A stretch of 64,000 bases of DNA from Nannochloropsis salina CCMP1776 (taxonomy: Eukaryota > Sar > Eustigmatophyceae > Eustigmatales > Monodopsidaceae), in the NCBI GenBank assembly GCA_004565275.1, contig SDOX01000017.1, positions 105,898 through 169,897 of the forward strand. Direction: 5' to 3'. Made by a program: the position numbers and the translations under genes. Below the pieces are notes generated by a model. The model was not told where the DNA came from, searched no databases, and worked only from the letters and a program-made list of their open reading frames with translations. How positions within the stretch are numbered: the first letter of the stretch is position 1; each line of letters opens with the position of its first letter. Below are positions 11,722-22,561 of the stretch, one piece after another.

Positions 11722-13272
11722 GCCCTCCACCTTTATGTGTCACGCGACAGGGCTGGCCTTCGACAGGACCCTGCAACTCTTATGATGTCCTAAGTGGATA
11801 TTACAACCGACCAGATTGTAGTCTTACCTCCAGCTACGAAAAAATTCCCTAAAATTTAGAATACAGTGTTAGACCGAGAAATATGAGCATCCTTTTCCAT
11901 TCCGCACTCTCCCCGAAAGGAGGACAATGATAGCATAGTTTCGCGCGTGTAATCAATTATTGCAACTGTGGAGCATAAAAGACGCGGCCAGGCAAGACAT
12001 GTGCCCATGTAAAGTCCCTCGCCAGACACGACCCATCAAGGCTGAGCTCCGTCACGAGGACGCACGCGCTTCGTCTCCTTTCTTGAGCATTTAGTCATGA
12101 TAGTGACGATTGCCTCGCCCGTGAACAACGTGAGGCATAATCAAATAGTGCACATGTACGGGGGATTGAAATTGTGGACTTCACTTGCCAAGAAAAAGAC
12201 GCCCCTGGAGGAAGGGCTCTGTCCCACGCCATCCCTCTCCTAAGTCCGTCCTCTCAGAGGCAACGAGCCAAGATATTGAGCCCATGACGCCCATCTTGCC
12301 ACTCGGACACTGCGATTCAGAACAGGACGCTGCCGATGCACTGTCAGCTAGTGCAAGAACCCGTGCTTGTCCATGCAAGAGCGGACATGCGCAGTTCGCT
12401 AGTTGCACCCGGGCGGCGACTTGGCTTTTCCCTCCCAAGCGCCCGAGGGCGATGGGAGACCTGCGTGGACAAGAGCGCGCCCCGCACGCCCGTTTTTGGA
12501 CTGCGTCGGTGTCTTTCATGCGTCCGGGGCTCCTGGCTCTCATGCTGGATCCATCCGTGCATGCCTTCTGCGGTGATCGCACACTGGGGGTACGATCAGG
12601 CGAAGGGGAAAACCTTATTGGGTTCGAAAGCAAAGTGCCCTGCCTCGTGTGGCTCGGTTGGCTAGGGGAGGGCGACCTCTTACCCCATTGCTGCTGCTAC
12701 TGCCACATAAGACTGTATCGGGTTACAACGATTCTTTGGCAAGCTGTGAATAGGTGCTTACTTCTTCTTTTTTCCTCTTTTGGTTTTGCCAAGAAAAATG
12801 TATGATGTAAAGTGTGTTTACATTGCGCGGTCAATTATGTCCGCAGAACGCATGAGTATCTTGCCATTTCTCACGCTCCAGGCTACTCGTCGACAGCCCT
12901 CACAGGATCCAAATCATGCTGTTGCCAAAAGGAATACTGGTGAGCTGTTTGATCACTTGCGCAGTTGCCTTTGTACCGCCCATGCGTGGTCCTCGTAGTA
13001 CGGTGAGTCGTAGAGGGGAAGAAACGGAATGTCGGGGCGTGGGGGCGATGCCGAAAAGCGGCCATCATGAAGATATAATGCTGAAGAGGAAATGAAGAGC
13101 TGGAAATATTCTATGAAAATGTATGCAATAGGCAATAGGTGTGTGTATTGAACGGATTTTGGTGACTTTTCAAGGAATGTGAGCACCGATCCCACTCGGA
13201 GGGTGCAATAAAACCCGCAGTTTCCGGACAACTAACTCCTTGGACGTCTGTTTATCTTATCTGACATCGTTC
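11722..13272. other. Intergenic region between divergent cullin and uS15 genes
   Basis: About 1.55 kb. An open frame of 206 codons (12185-12805, plus) and one of 150 codons (12181-12633, minus) overlap in a GC-rich patch. Neither shows a domain and both look like chance. An exon carrying the organelle-targeting presequence of the downstream uS15 gene may lie around 12850-13000, where ATG 12852 opens a short Thr/Arg/Gln-containing frame, but no convincing splice pair was settled. Confidence 0.4.
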
Positions 13273-14133
13273 ATGTCAATGCAACAGACGGTATCAAAGT
13301 CAGTGAAGTTGCGTCTCTATGCCTCGGGGCCCGAGGCTCCTGGAGGCTCGCAACTGGTGCCGGAGGACGATGAGGAGATGACGGAGGGATTCACTGAGAT
13401 AGACGGCGTCGTGTTCGAGGGCGATTTTGAGGATGACTCGGTCAAGCCTTCGTTGACATCCTTGCTAGAAGATGTAGGCGACGATGGGAGCGAGGCATTC
13501 AAGTTGGATTCCGACGACTCCTTCTTTTCCATCCCCGACTACGTGCCCTCCGAGCTCCCGGACTTGGCAGCTCTCGGATCAGGACTGGAGAGCAAGCGGG
13601 ACATGATGAATGAGTTCGTTGAGGGCGGAGAATTCGACCCGAATGACGAGAAAATGTATCGGCTGCTTGGCTTGGACGCGCTCGACGAGAAGAAGACCCG
13701 CAAGAGTCCCGAGGACTTCACCCTTCCTGGTGGCTACCTTCTCGAGCAGGCTCGCCTTGAGGTCGCACAGAAATACCAGAAACATGATAAGGATGTAGGC
13801 TCATCCGCTGTACAGGTGGCACAATTCACACAGACGATCAGCTACTTGACCAAGCACGTGCAAGTGAATCCCCGAGACTACTCCGCCCGACGGGGCCTGA
13901 TTCGGGCCGTGAACATTCGCCGGAAGCTCTTGAACTACATCTCGAAGAGGAACAAGCCATTTGCTCTCAAGCTGGCTGCTGAACTTGGAATCCGCTTCCG
14001 CCCACCCGATGGCGCGCGATCTAAATTTGAAATGTATCGTTTCTACAAAAATACGAAGAGCAAGAAGGCCAAGAATATGCAGTCCATTGCGGACCTGAAG
14101 GCAGCTGCCGAGGCTCAGGGTGTTGATGCATGA
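13273..14133 (+). CDS. Organellar ribosomal protein uS15 with long acidic N-terminus
   Basis: The C-terminal portion carries the uS15 signature: ISYLTKHVQVNPRDYSARRG, then NIRRKLLNYISKRN and LAAELGIRF. uS15 binds 16S-type rRNA at the helix 20/22 junction in the small subunit. From ATG 13273 the protein is 286 residues, against about 90 for bacterial uS15. The extra N-terminal part of about 170 residues is strongly acidic (EDDEEMTEGF, GDFEDDS, DVGDDGSE) and may be mitochondrial- or plastid-specific. The frame stays open to 13240 without an ATG. A presequence exon further upstream is likely, because the visible N-terminus is only weakly presequence-like. Whether it serves mitochondria or plastid cannot be told. 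It converges with the Ser-rich gene. Confidence 0.85.
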   Translation: MSMQQTVSKSVKLRLYASGPEAPGGSQLVPEDDEEMTEGFTEIDGVVFEGDFEDDSVKPSLTSLLEDVGDDGSEAFKLDSDDSFFSIPDYVPSELPDLAALGSGLESKRDMMNEFVEGGEFDPNDEKMYRLLGLDALDEKKTRKSPEDFTLPGGYLLEQARLEVAQKYQKHDKDVGSSAVQVAQFTQTISYLTKHVQVNPRDYSARRGLIRAVNIRRKLLNYISKRNKPFALKLAAELGIRFRPPDGARSKFEMYRFYKNTKSKKAKNMQSIADLKAAAEAQGVDA

Positions 14134-14576
14134 GCAGGAGGTCAGCTGTCATATCCATAAGAAGGACGTCGATACTTCTATCACATAACGCGCGTTGTGA
14201 AACCATGGTCTCACACGCATACCATGTCAGGTCCTGAGTATTAATTATATGTGAGTGTTCTTCTGTGAGGGCTCTATGCGTGGCGAGACTATTCGAATGC
14301 AAGCTGACAGCAAAAGTAGAGAGAGAGGCATGCATGCTCCCACCCTCGTAAACACATTCCTCTTGACATGTCATACATACACGCATGAGGGGGTTTGCAA
14401 ACTTCTTTGGCGAGGGAAAAAAGAGCGGCAAGTGGATGGCCAGGAGTCCCTGCTGCGCAGTGTGCAAGCAGACACGAAGAGATTGAAGAAAAAAGCAATT
14501 AAACTCACTATTTCATATGTTGTATTGATTTCTTGGGGCCAATAAATTTCTCGGTCTGAATGGACTAGCAATTATT
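14134..14576. other. Short convergent intergenic region
   Basis: The 3' ends of the uS15 gene and the minus-strand Ser-rich gene face each other here. It contains only short antisense frames and poly-A-signal-like AT-rich motifs (an aataaa occurs at about 14541). No gene is supported. Confidence 0.5.
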
Positions 14577-16022
14577 TCAAACATCATCCTCTATTGTTGA
14601 TTTAGAGCTTGGAGAAGACGAGAAAGTTGAGTTTGAGAGGCAGCATGAAGAACAGTCGCAGGACGAAGACGTGAATGATGAAGAAGAGATGGAACACGCA
14701 GTAGAGAGGGAGAGCCCACTTGATTCCGTCATGTACCCGTCTTCGCTATTCTCTCTTTGAGCAAAATCGCTCAAAGAGTCGCGTTTCACGGAAATTGGCT
14801 CTGTTGTCCCGCCAGCTTGCCACACCGTATTCTTGCCCCCTTTTGAACCAGGTGAAAGGGATGACTTCTCGCGACGTGAGTCAGTAAAATTGACATGACT
14901 CAAGTGCTGGGTGCGAAGAGAGGACAAGTCTATTATGTTTGTGGAGACCTTTTCATTGTGTTCGTCCTCACCAGAGTAGCTATCAGAATTGTTATAATGC
15001 GTTGGTAATAAATCATCGTAAATTGAGTCAGGAAAAGCCACAAAAGTTGAGGGCTGTATGCATGAGCTTCTCAAATCATTGGATCTCTCGGTGGAGGCCG
15101 CGTTGGGCTTGCTAATCACAGCTGCAGTTTCTGCACTCGAGTGTAGAGAAGAGGCGCAGACGTCACTGCGGTGGGAGTGCTTCATGCGTACATGTGAGTT
15201 AAAGCATGGCAACATTTCGTATGGGGCCTCATGTCGGGGAGAAGGATCAAGACCTTCTATCGAAATCTCTACCACCTGATTTCCTGGCCGCGTAGCGAGC
15301 TCTCTCTCTTCACAATACTTAATTGCGACTGATACGCTCAGGCTGCACATTTCACGGGCCGAATATGTGTATGACTTCTTCGATTTAAATTCAGGTGCTG
15401 ATATAGTTTCGACACTACCACAGACGCCCTTGCATGAAGTGTCCGCTTTCCCATTAGATTGCACAGATGGCGACTTCTCGGCATCAGCGCGGTAGTATTT
15501 GCAACGATCCCGCTGAATTTCCTCAGATTGAAGTAAAAAATGAGAGAGTGTGTTGCAAAAATTACCCGTATGCTGGCATTGAGATGAAGGCACTGGGTCG
15601 GGATGACAACGAATGGCTGAAGCTCGTCGTCGCTTTCGATCACCATCCCAGCTCAATTTCTTGATCATGTCCTTCCTCGTAAAACGAGTAGCTTTATTTT
15701 GGACAGAAGCGCCCAGGCAAGGGACTTTTGGTTTAGGAAAGCATTGCAACGACTTTGTCAGTTCCGCAGGGAGGTAGGATCGCTGTCGGACCCTTACAGG
15801 CGTACAGGTCGTTTGTGCCTGTCGGTAGTGTTTCGGCCCACATGTCGGGCAGAAGGAAGAGCTATGGAGAGGAGGGAGAGATCGCGATATTTGGTGCTGT
15901 CGTTGCGCGTTTTCCGATTCTTCTTGCACGTGAAATTTTGTGCATGATGATGGGTAGAATGGAATAGGAATTGGTATTACAGCGTAGTCTGACGGAAGAA
16001 CAGTAGGTTTGGAGGTCGCCAT
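14577..16022 (-). CDS. Ser-rich orphan protein, 481 aa
   Basis: A single open frame runs from ATG 16022 to 14577. I do not recognise it. The protein is low in hydrophobic segments, rich in Ser, His and Cys, and ends in a long acidic-free Ser/Cys/Thr tail (repeated SSS and SSSFTSSSCDCSS-like runs over the last 50 residues). A basic cluster, GDRKRRRAS (about residue 130), could be a nuclear signal or a kinase site. No signal peptide or membrane segment is seen. It is probably intrinsically disordered. Its length makes a chance frame unlikely, but low complexity weakens that argument and splicing may change the ends. Confidence 0.5.
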   Translation of the reverse strand: MATSKPTVLPSDYAVIPIPIPFYPSSCTKFHVQEESENAQRQHQISRSLPPLHSSSFCPTCGPKHYRQAQTTCTPVRVRQRSYLPAELTKSLQCFPKPKVPCLGASVQNKATRFTRKDMIKKLSWDGDRKRRRASAIRCHPDPVPSSQCQHTGNFCNTLSHFLLQSEEIQRDRCKYYRADAEKSPSVQSNGKADTSCKGVCGSVETISAPEFKSKKSYTYSAREMCSLSVSVAIKYCEERELATRPGNQVVEISIEGLDPSPRHEAPYEMLPCFNSHVRMKHSHRSDVCASSLHSSAETAAVISKPNAASTERSNDLRSSCIQPSTFVAFPDSIYDDLLPTHYNNSDSYSGEDEHNEKVSTNIIDLSSLRTQHLSHVNFTDSRREKSSLSPGSKGGKNTVWQAGGTTEPISVKRDSLSDFAQRENSEDGYMTESSGLSLSTACSISSSSFTSSSCDCSSCCLSNSTFSSSPSSKSTIEDDV

Positions 16023-16596
16023 GAGCACTACTGATGCTAAATATGACCTTTATGGATCGGAAAAGTGACTTGAATGGGTACCCGTCCAGTTTGGGTAAAT
16101 TTGTGGAAAGGCAGCCAAACACATGTCCAACGAGTCGGTAGAAAAGTGCAAAACAAGTTGCATCACAATGTGGCTACGAAACATTCCCCTTACTCCTAGT
16201 TAGCTTTCAAAAATCGATGAGATTGAAATATTATACAGATAGGAATAGTGCGGGACAGCCTAAAGGTATGTTTGGTATGTATATTGGGCTTGGGCCCGTG
16301 CATTGCAAAAGTTGCTGGCGAAAAGCCGCGGCCGCCGGTGTTTTCTCCCTTCGCGTTCCGATCCCTCCAGAGCCTCAGGGATCGGTCGGCAGAAGACGCA
16401 ACGATACATTTACAAAGCTCATCGTAAATTTTCATTGCAATACCTTTTGGGTAGTCTAAAATTACTTTTTGGCGATCAAAGCTTCTATGAAGGCGACGCC
16501 TTAACGGGTGAAGGCTTTTTTGTCCCAGTGCCAAGTGTTTGCGCTCGCACATTATCGTCGTTGAATACATAACGTTCAATAATTTTGTCATTACAT
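16023..16596. other. Intergenic region, no gene seen
   Basis: About 570 bases between the start of the Ser-rich gene and the 3' end of the fasciclin gene. Small frames on both strands have no domain content. Confidence 0.5.
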
Positions 16597-19500
16597 TCAA
16601 ATATTTCTCTGTCCCCCTTGCTGAGGATGCGAAGGTCGCTTATAGCCGCTGTAGGTCAGAATTCCATTGACAAAATGCACAACACCGTTGCTGGCATGCA
16701 CGTCTGGGTAGACAACGGGAACAGTGAAGGCGCCATGTATTGTACTCAAGAATAACTGGGACTTGGAGACTACCTGGGTGGCCAATGGTTGACCCTGTAG
16801 GGACATAATATCGGAAGGACCCAGGCAAAATCCCTCTGTGCTCAGCGTGCAAGTGCTGACGTTCGCAAACGACGGCGTAAAGAGTCGCCGGCCCTTAACG
16901 AGGTGGAATGCCAAAATTTGTGAGGCCTGACACATATCTCCCCAAATTTGCTGTTTTTGATAAAGATTTTTCAAAGTTGAAGTCGTTGGAGCAAAAATTG
17001 TCCATGATTCACTGCTCTCCAGCTCTTTGTGAAGTCCCGTTTGCGTCAACAGGTCTGCGAAGGCTCGTCCGTCATCTAGTCTTCGCAAAAGATCCATAAT
17101 TGCCTCGTCGGGCGGGCTTAAGACAGCATTTACTGCGTATAATATCCCATTGACTGCTCGATGCACTGGCAAAAGCATCTCGGCTTGATTAACGTAGAAC
17201 CCACTTTTTGACCCCGCGTAGGGGTTTGAGATGGTGGCCTTCAAGTTTGCCACATACAAGGGAAGCCCTGATAGAGAACTGATTGTTGTCGTCTCTCTTG
17301 AAATCCGCTTAGCGTTCTGAAAGTATTTTGTCATGTTCTCACCCATTACCACGCTCAGGCCCACGTGGTACTGGAGCTGCGAAGAAGCCAACACAGTGTC
17401 TGCAAGATCCAAGACGCTGTCACGAGGCGCAAAAAGGGTGAAAGGTCCAGGGCCCGTCAGAACCTGTGCTAGAATCGTCCCGTTGTACGCTCCTTCTTTA
17501 CTCTCCAAAGCCTCCACCATCCGTTGTAGACCGCCTGAGGCGTAAGCAACCTGCATCAAATCTGGAATCAGGACACCGCTGATCTTGTGCACCACGCCAT
17601 TGCTCGCTGCAATGTCGGTATCAGTGACGCGGATTCGGTTAACATACAGCCTGTCATGCGAATTGAAGAACGCAGCAGATGGAGAATTCCATGTGGTCGC
17701 GTTTGTCAAAATCTGCGCTTCACCATCAAATGCAAGGGTGGGCAGAGCTCGGGAGGGATGCGTCCATCGCGCGTACCATAATTGGGGCACGATATGATAT
17801 CGCACAACTTCGTCTATGGCTTCGGACGAATCCAGAAGCCAAGGTCGCGTCTCATTAAGCTCTGCTATTGCTTGATTACTAGGCACCCAAAGCGTGAAGA
17901 GGTTTTGGCTCGCGTCGACGCTTCCAGTCAAAGTGCTGCTGCTGCTGCTGCTCGGACTTGTATGCGTTGTGGCATTGAGTTTGGAAACCAGGTCAATGCC
18001 GCTTGGACAGGCCTGCAAAAGATCCACAAAAGAACTCACATTCGGATCCTGCAAGAGGGTTTGGAAGAGAGTGCCCGCTTTGGGGGGTAACGGGACCGCG
18101 TCTAAGGCGTGCACTATGTTCACCAGGTGGCCGTCATTGATGGAGTAAGTGTTGCTGGGCGTAGGCTGGGCACCACAGTCATGGCCCCACCCCTTACCCT
18201 CCACACACTGGTACACCCGTGCATTATTTATGAAGACAGACGTATCGTTAATCTTCCCCCCCAGACTGGTGCTGTCAGAGCTCACAAGCCTGTGGACCCA
18301 CAATCTCCGCTTCTGACCGTCGAGCAACAACGTGCCGTCCGCAAAGTCATCCTTGAAGGGGTCGGCGTAGGGGTCAGGGGAAAACAAGTACAAGTGCATT
18401 GAAGAATCGACGGCCCAGTATCGACATAGAGAGGTCACTAGTGCTGAATCTCCGAGCAGGACGGCAAGACTCGGGAGCTGGCCACTGGCAAAGGCAGCGG
18501 CGAAAGCTGCATCTGTGGGTGCCAAGAATGTAAAAGGCCCGCCCGTGGCCAATTCGGGTGCCTCTGATATCGAAGCTGTATACAAGAGCTGAGACAAAAT
18601 TGTAAAGTTTCCTGCAGCGGCTAATACAGGCGGTGGTGAGGCCACGACGTCAGGGAGCGCCTCGGGGAGCGGCAAGACACTTTCCAGGCCGTGTGCAACC
18701 CCGTTGAAGGCGGAGAGGTTCGGAATCACAACGGCCCCTCTGCCACCCTCCAAGTAGAGGGTACCATTCAGGCGACTTATATCAAGTAAAATTCCTAGGT
18801 CGTTTGAAAGACGGAGTCCGGAGAAGGAAGAGAGGGAGGAGTAGAATGCTTCATAGATGTCGCGAGCCTGCAGGCCGGGAGTTGGGTAGAATTGCTGGGA
18901 GTAGTACATGCCCGTGGTCGACCGAGGGTAATCGCCGCCGGGCTGGTTGCCAGATAATGTATGATAGCTTAAGAGTGTTTGCAAAGCCTGTGGATCCCCC
19001 TGCAAACGCGCCAGTCGGTCAGCTGACACCTTGGCCCAGGCCGCGTCGGTCGGCACAAAAATCGTGTGGTACCCTGCATGGCCGGCCACATCAGGGCTTG
19101 CTTCCAAAGCTCTTTGGAATTCGGGTAGCTTCGTAGCGATTAGTGTGGCTGTAGTGGAAAAATTCTCGTGGGCCTGGAGCACATCCCACAGACTGCCTTT
19201 CCCCGGGGGGGCCTCCAAATAACGGGCAAGTGTTACCAAGTAGTGACTTCCGCCCTGTGACGCCGGTAGGTCTTCCCAACTCTTTGCCTCGGCGTTGTTT
19301 ACGTACAGTATAGGCGCGAGCGATTCCCGTGTCACGGCGTCTTTATTGATGCTATACACGTAAAGCGCTGCGTCGTTCACTTTACGATTTTTTTCTTGCA
19401 CAAACGGCAAGGCAAAGGGTTGATTTAAATATGGTACTGGGGAGGTCTGGTTGGACAGCAGGTAAGATATGATTGCTGTTGCAGACTCACGATCGCCTTT

Positions 19501-19755
19501 GGGACAAGTAGCCGCGTTGACTTCATCCGAGAACGCACTGTCGAGGGGAGCAAAAAGTGTGTAGCATGCTGTGGAAGGAGCTGTCCCATTGATAAGAGCC
19601 AAGAGAGCAGGATCCGCCTGTCGCACGCAATTGCTCAAGATTGAAAAGGATCCATTTTCACTTATAGCACTCCACAATGACTTCGATTGAACGTACGCAG
19701 CATACCAAAGTATTTGTAGAAGGCTCCGGGTGATGTAACAACAAGCTGGCGACAT
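16597..19755 (-). CDS. Secreted protein with six fasciclin (FAS1) domains, 1,052 aa
   Basis: One uninterrupted frame from ATG 19755. A hydrophobic stretch at residues 8-24 fits a signal peptide. Six FAS1 units can be seen from the paired motifs FxLFxPxDxAF and NGVxHxxxxVLxP. They lie at about 25-180 (YTLFAPLDSAF), 185-360 (YHTIFVPTDAAW, FNGVAHGLESVLPLP), 385-555 (FTFLAPTDAAF), 565-735 (FTLWVPSNQAI, NGVVHKISGVLIP), 740-890 (FTLFAPRDSVL) and 895-1040 (WTIFAPTTSTL, NGVVHFVNGIL). Several N-x-S/T sequons lie in the loops. FAS1 proteins mediate extracellular adhesion and matrix organisation. No GPI-type hydrophobic C-terminus is evident; the tail is short and basic, so a soluble wall or matrix protein is more likely. 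It is intronless, unlike many of its neighbours. Confidence 0.93.
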   Translation of the reverse strand: MSPACCYITRSLLQILWYAAYVQSKSLWSAISENGSFSILSNCVRQADPALLALINGTAPSTACYTLFAPLDSAFSDEVNAATCPKGDRESATAIISYLLSNQTSPVPYLNQPFALPFVQEKNRKVNDAALYVYSINKDAVTRESLAPILYVNNAEAKSWEDLPASQGGSHYLVTLARYLEAPPGKGSLWDVLQAHENFSTTATLIATKLPEFQRALEASPDVAGHAGYHTIFVPTDAAWAKVSADRLARLQGDPQALQTLLSYHTLSGNQPGGDYPRSTTGMYYSQQFYPTPGLQARDIYEAFYSSLSSFSGLRLSNDLGILLDISRLNGTLYLEGGRGAVVIPNLSAFNGVAHGLESVLPLPEALPDVVASPPPVLAAAGNFTILSQLLYTASISEAPELATGGPFTFLAPTDAAFAAAFASGQLPSLAVLLGDSALVTSLCRYWAVDSSMHLYLFSPDPYADPFKDDFADGTLLLDGQKRRLWVHRLVSSDSTSLGGKINDTSVFINNARVYQCVEGKGWGHDCGAQPTPSNTYSINDGHLVNIVHALDAVPLPPKAGTLFQTLLQDPNVSSFVDLLQACPSGIDLVSKLNATTHTSPSSSSSSTLTGSVDASQNLFTLWVPSNQAIAELNETRPWLLDSSEAIDEVVRYHIVPQLWYARWTHPSRALPTLAFDGEAQILTNATTWNSPSAAFFNSHDRLYVNRIRVTDTDIAASNGVVHKISGVLIPDLMQVAYASGGLQRMVEALESKEGAYNGTILAQVLTGPGPFTLFAPRDSVLDLADTVLASSQLQYHVGLSVVMGENMTKYFQNAKRISRETTTISSLSGLPLYVANLKATISNPYAGSKSGFYVNQAEMLLPVHRAVNGILYAVNAVLSPPDEAIMDLLRRLDDGRAFADLLTQTGLHKELESSESWTIFAPTTSTLKNLYQKQQIWGDMCQASQILAFHLVKGRRLFTPSFANVSTCTLSTEGFCLGPSDIMSLQGQPLATQVVSKSQLFLSTIHGAFTVPVVYPDVHASNGVVHFVNGILTYSGYKRPSHPQQGGQRNI

Positions 19756-22561
19756 ATTTTGTCAGCATTGAGAATCCGTGAGGATGAGAACGGCGACAGC
19801 GCACTTAAGCGAGAGCCATACAGCTCATAGCAATGTATTTTTGCGTACCCCTATGAGATTTGCGAAAAGAATTCTTGTAAGAAGTGTGAAAAGTTAGCGA
19901 ACATGGCGACGGCTGAGGGGGCATGTCTCTTTTTGAAAGGGTGGGGGAAGCTAGGGTACCGGATGGAAAAAGCATGACCGAGAATGCAGATCAAGAAGAA
20001 GAGTGTTCGCCTGAGTCAGTGTTATTATACTTGTGATAAATATACCATCATGATAATCAGGGAAAGGCCGCATAAGCTTAAGGATTAGGATGTTGCCAGA
20101 GCCCGGCCTGGCCGGGCTCGTAGAGCTTTGCCTTGCAGCAAGCAGCGAAAAGTGCGGAAAAAGAAGCGAGGAGGACAAGCGTCCGACCTCCCCCCTTTCG
20201 ATATGACAATGATATCGACTCAATATCTCACAGAGGCTTTGTGAGGATGTTTACGTGCAAGCGGTTGTGTATTGTGGATTATTCCCGCGTATTGTCGATG
20301 AAAAGGATATGCGATCCCCGTCGTGACTGCCTGATTCATACGTTCCCACAGTCCTCATGTTGACTCTTGCCCAAGGGTTTCACATTTTATCATCAAAGAC
20401 GTAAAGATCGAAAACAAACTCAAAATACCGTTAACTTGCCTCAAATTTAATTATGAAGCAGCATCCAAATCCTAGCGCTACAGGTCACTCACCAGAAACA
20501 TGTCCGAAGTCTGCAACAATCACGGTCCTGGAGGACATTTGGGGGACAGGATTTTTTCCTTGATGGGTGATCGGTGATATGGGATATAGTATGGTTTCTA
20601 TGTATGTCACAGATTCACATTTCGAAGCTCAGCATATTTAAAAAAAATTGCCAAGGTGCACGAGATAAGAGCATGTCCATCAACACTGTAGAAGCAACCT
20701 ACTGGAAAAAAAAATCAATGTGGTGACAGCGATTTCTCGTGGAAGTCAAGTTAGAGGATGAAAGGGAAGAGACTGTGAGAAATGCAGGCATGGCCAGAGT
20801 AGAGAATGTATGTGCATTCGCTGAGAAGGACCCTCTCCGTTAAATATGGAAATGTATTAGTGACTGAATCTGATGTGATGGGCCGAAGAAAAAACGTAAA
20901 AGCAGTTATGGTCACACAATCCAAAGAATCGCAAGTAAAGCAGTTATGGTCACGCAATCCAAAGAATCGCAAGTAACCAACGTGCCACTCTATAGGTATT
21001 CTATTCCACGTTGCATAAAGGTCAAAGAGAAATTCAACGAATTTTTACTTGCGCCCACAATTGAACCAGTGAAGACATGACAAAATCAGAAAAGTGAGGT
21101 GACTATTGTTGCCATAATAAGTTTCCAAATTTATCGAAGCTCTTTCATTTCCTCCATTTTATCGATGCCATCCTAGCTTGTAGGCTCATTGGACAAAAGT
21201 GCAGAATTGTTGAGAGAAAGGCCGAGCTCCAAAGTGAAAGAGGACTCAAAATGATGGAGCCAATGAACAGAAAAGTTAACCAAAATTGATCTATTTGTGA
21301 AGACAATAAAGTGATATGAGTCCTATCTATTTTGCCCTACATCAAAGTGCAGATTTTTTAAGAGCTTCAATTGTGTTGCAAACAGGTGAGGAGTAAGAAA
21401 TAGTGTTTTGTCGATTTTTTGAATTCGCTACCTACAAACCACATGCCTTCATACCTTTCTTGGTATCCTTGTGGTTGATCTCCCCAGTTTCAAATAAAGA
21501 ATCGGATCCGAATCATTTTTTTAAAAATCGTCCTCGATGGCAAAATCTGAGTTCATATCGCAAACACGTTGAGTGCAAAAGAGCTAAAAAAAATAAGGAA
21601 AGACCACCAGAAGATGAACGTCACGCAATATCGACGAATCGATCACAGTATCTCATAAATTGTGTTCGGGCATTTCAAGAATGGTTTTTACTCGGTTAAT
21701 TGTTCAAGATAATAAAAAGAGGTGTCAAAACTAAGACCATAGAGGGTCTAAACAATTTTCAATTCTTGCCCAATATCCGCCAAAAAAGACCCTAGAGAAT
21801 GATCGAAATTCTGTTTCTACGGATTGAATTACAACAAAAAAGGAAGGAAGAAAGGAGGAAAGCCGTGTTCGTGCCAAGAGCCGACAAAAATTTCAAGTTC
21901 GATATTCTAAATTCCGTCAATCATACGTTTCTTTTAACATCATTCTAAAGTACTGGAAAAATGAAGAAAATTACTTAAGTTTGCCTACATGCATTGCCTA
22001 GGCTTAATCAAAAAGAGCTCCTCAGTTGGCCTTTGCATCGACCTCGAAACATGAAGGTCACCCAGACATCACTGAAAATAAGAAATTTGTCATTGAGTCG
22101 GTTGCCACGGCTAAGATGATCAAAGGATATCTATTTGTTATAATTGCAGAAACAGGAAGCCATCGATCAATGAAGGCAAAAGAAAAACATAAGTAGTCCA
22201 TGGGAGAATTTTTAAAACTTACAACTAGACACATGCTAAGTTCTGACGGGACTTATCGAAACAATCAATAAAAGTATCTTTGGAGGATATTCCCCTGGTG
22301 TTTCCGGTGCACTTCAAAGTGTACATTTGAAATTCCAGATCACCTCATGCTTGTAGCTTTGTTTTTGTTTCTGATTTGAATTTGCTTTTTTCCATCGAGC
22401 CTTCCATTCCTTTTGATTCTTCTAGCGCTCGCGTTTGATCGGTCTGCATACGCGCCACCTCAATAGGCTGAATCAACCTTCTTTGCCTTATGCAGGTGGT
22501 TGTACAACACCGTGGTAAAACAGATAACTTCGGAGAGCTTTATTAATATTACAGTCAGACT
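19756..22561. other. AT-rich, gene-poor region of 2.8 kb
   Basis: The largest stretch in the window without a convincing gene. Composition is markedly more AT-rich than the flanks, especially at 20400-22400. The longest plus-strand frame (21403-21699, 98 codons) lacks domain features. A 38-bp tandem duplication lies at 20899-20974. It could hold regulatory DNA, a non-coding transcript or decayed mobile DNA. I saw no terminal repeats, transposase or RT motifs. Confidence 0.45.
20899..20974 (+). repeat. 38-bp tandem direct duplication
   Basis: Two adjacent copies, 20899-20936 and 20937-20974, differ at one base (a at 20915, g at 20953). The unit begins aaagcagttatggtcac. The low divergence suggests a recent duplication. 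Confidence 0.95.

Noticed and set aside
12610-12640. gggttcgaaa, similar to a tRNA T-loop
   Set aside because: No matching acceptor or anticodon stems could be folded around it.
12185-12805. 206-codon plus-strand frame between cullin and uS15
   Set aside because: It overlaps a 150-codon antisense frame in a GC-rich patch, with no domain and no convincing start context.
21403-21699. 98-codon frame in the AT-rich gene-poor block
   Set aside because: AT-rich sequence without domain; no transposase, RT or integrase motif was found around it.
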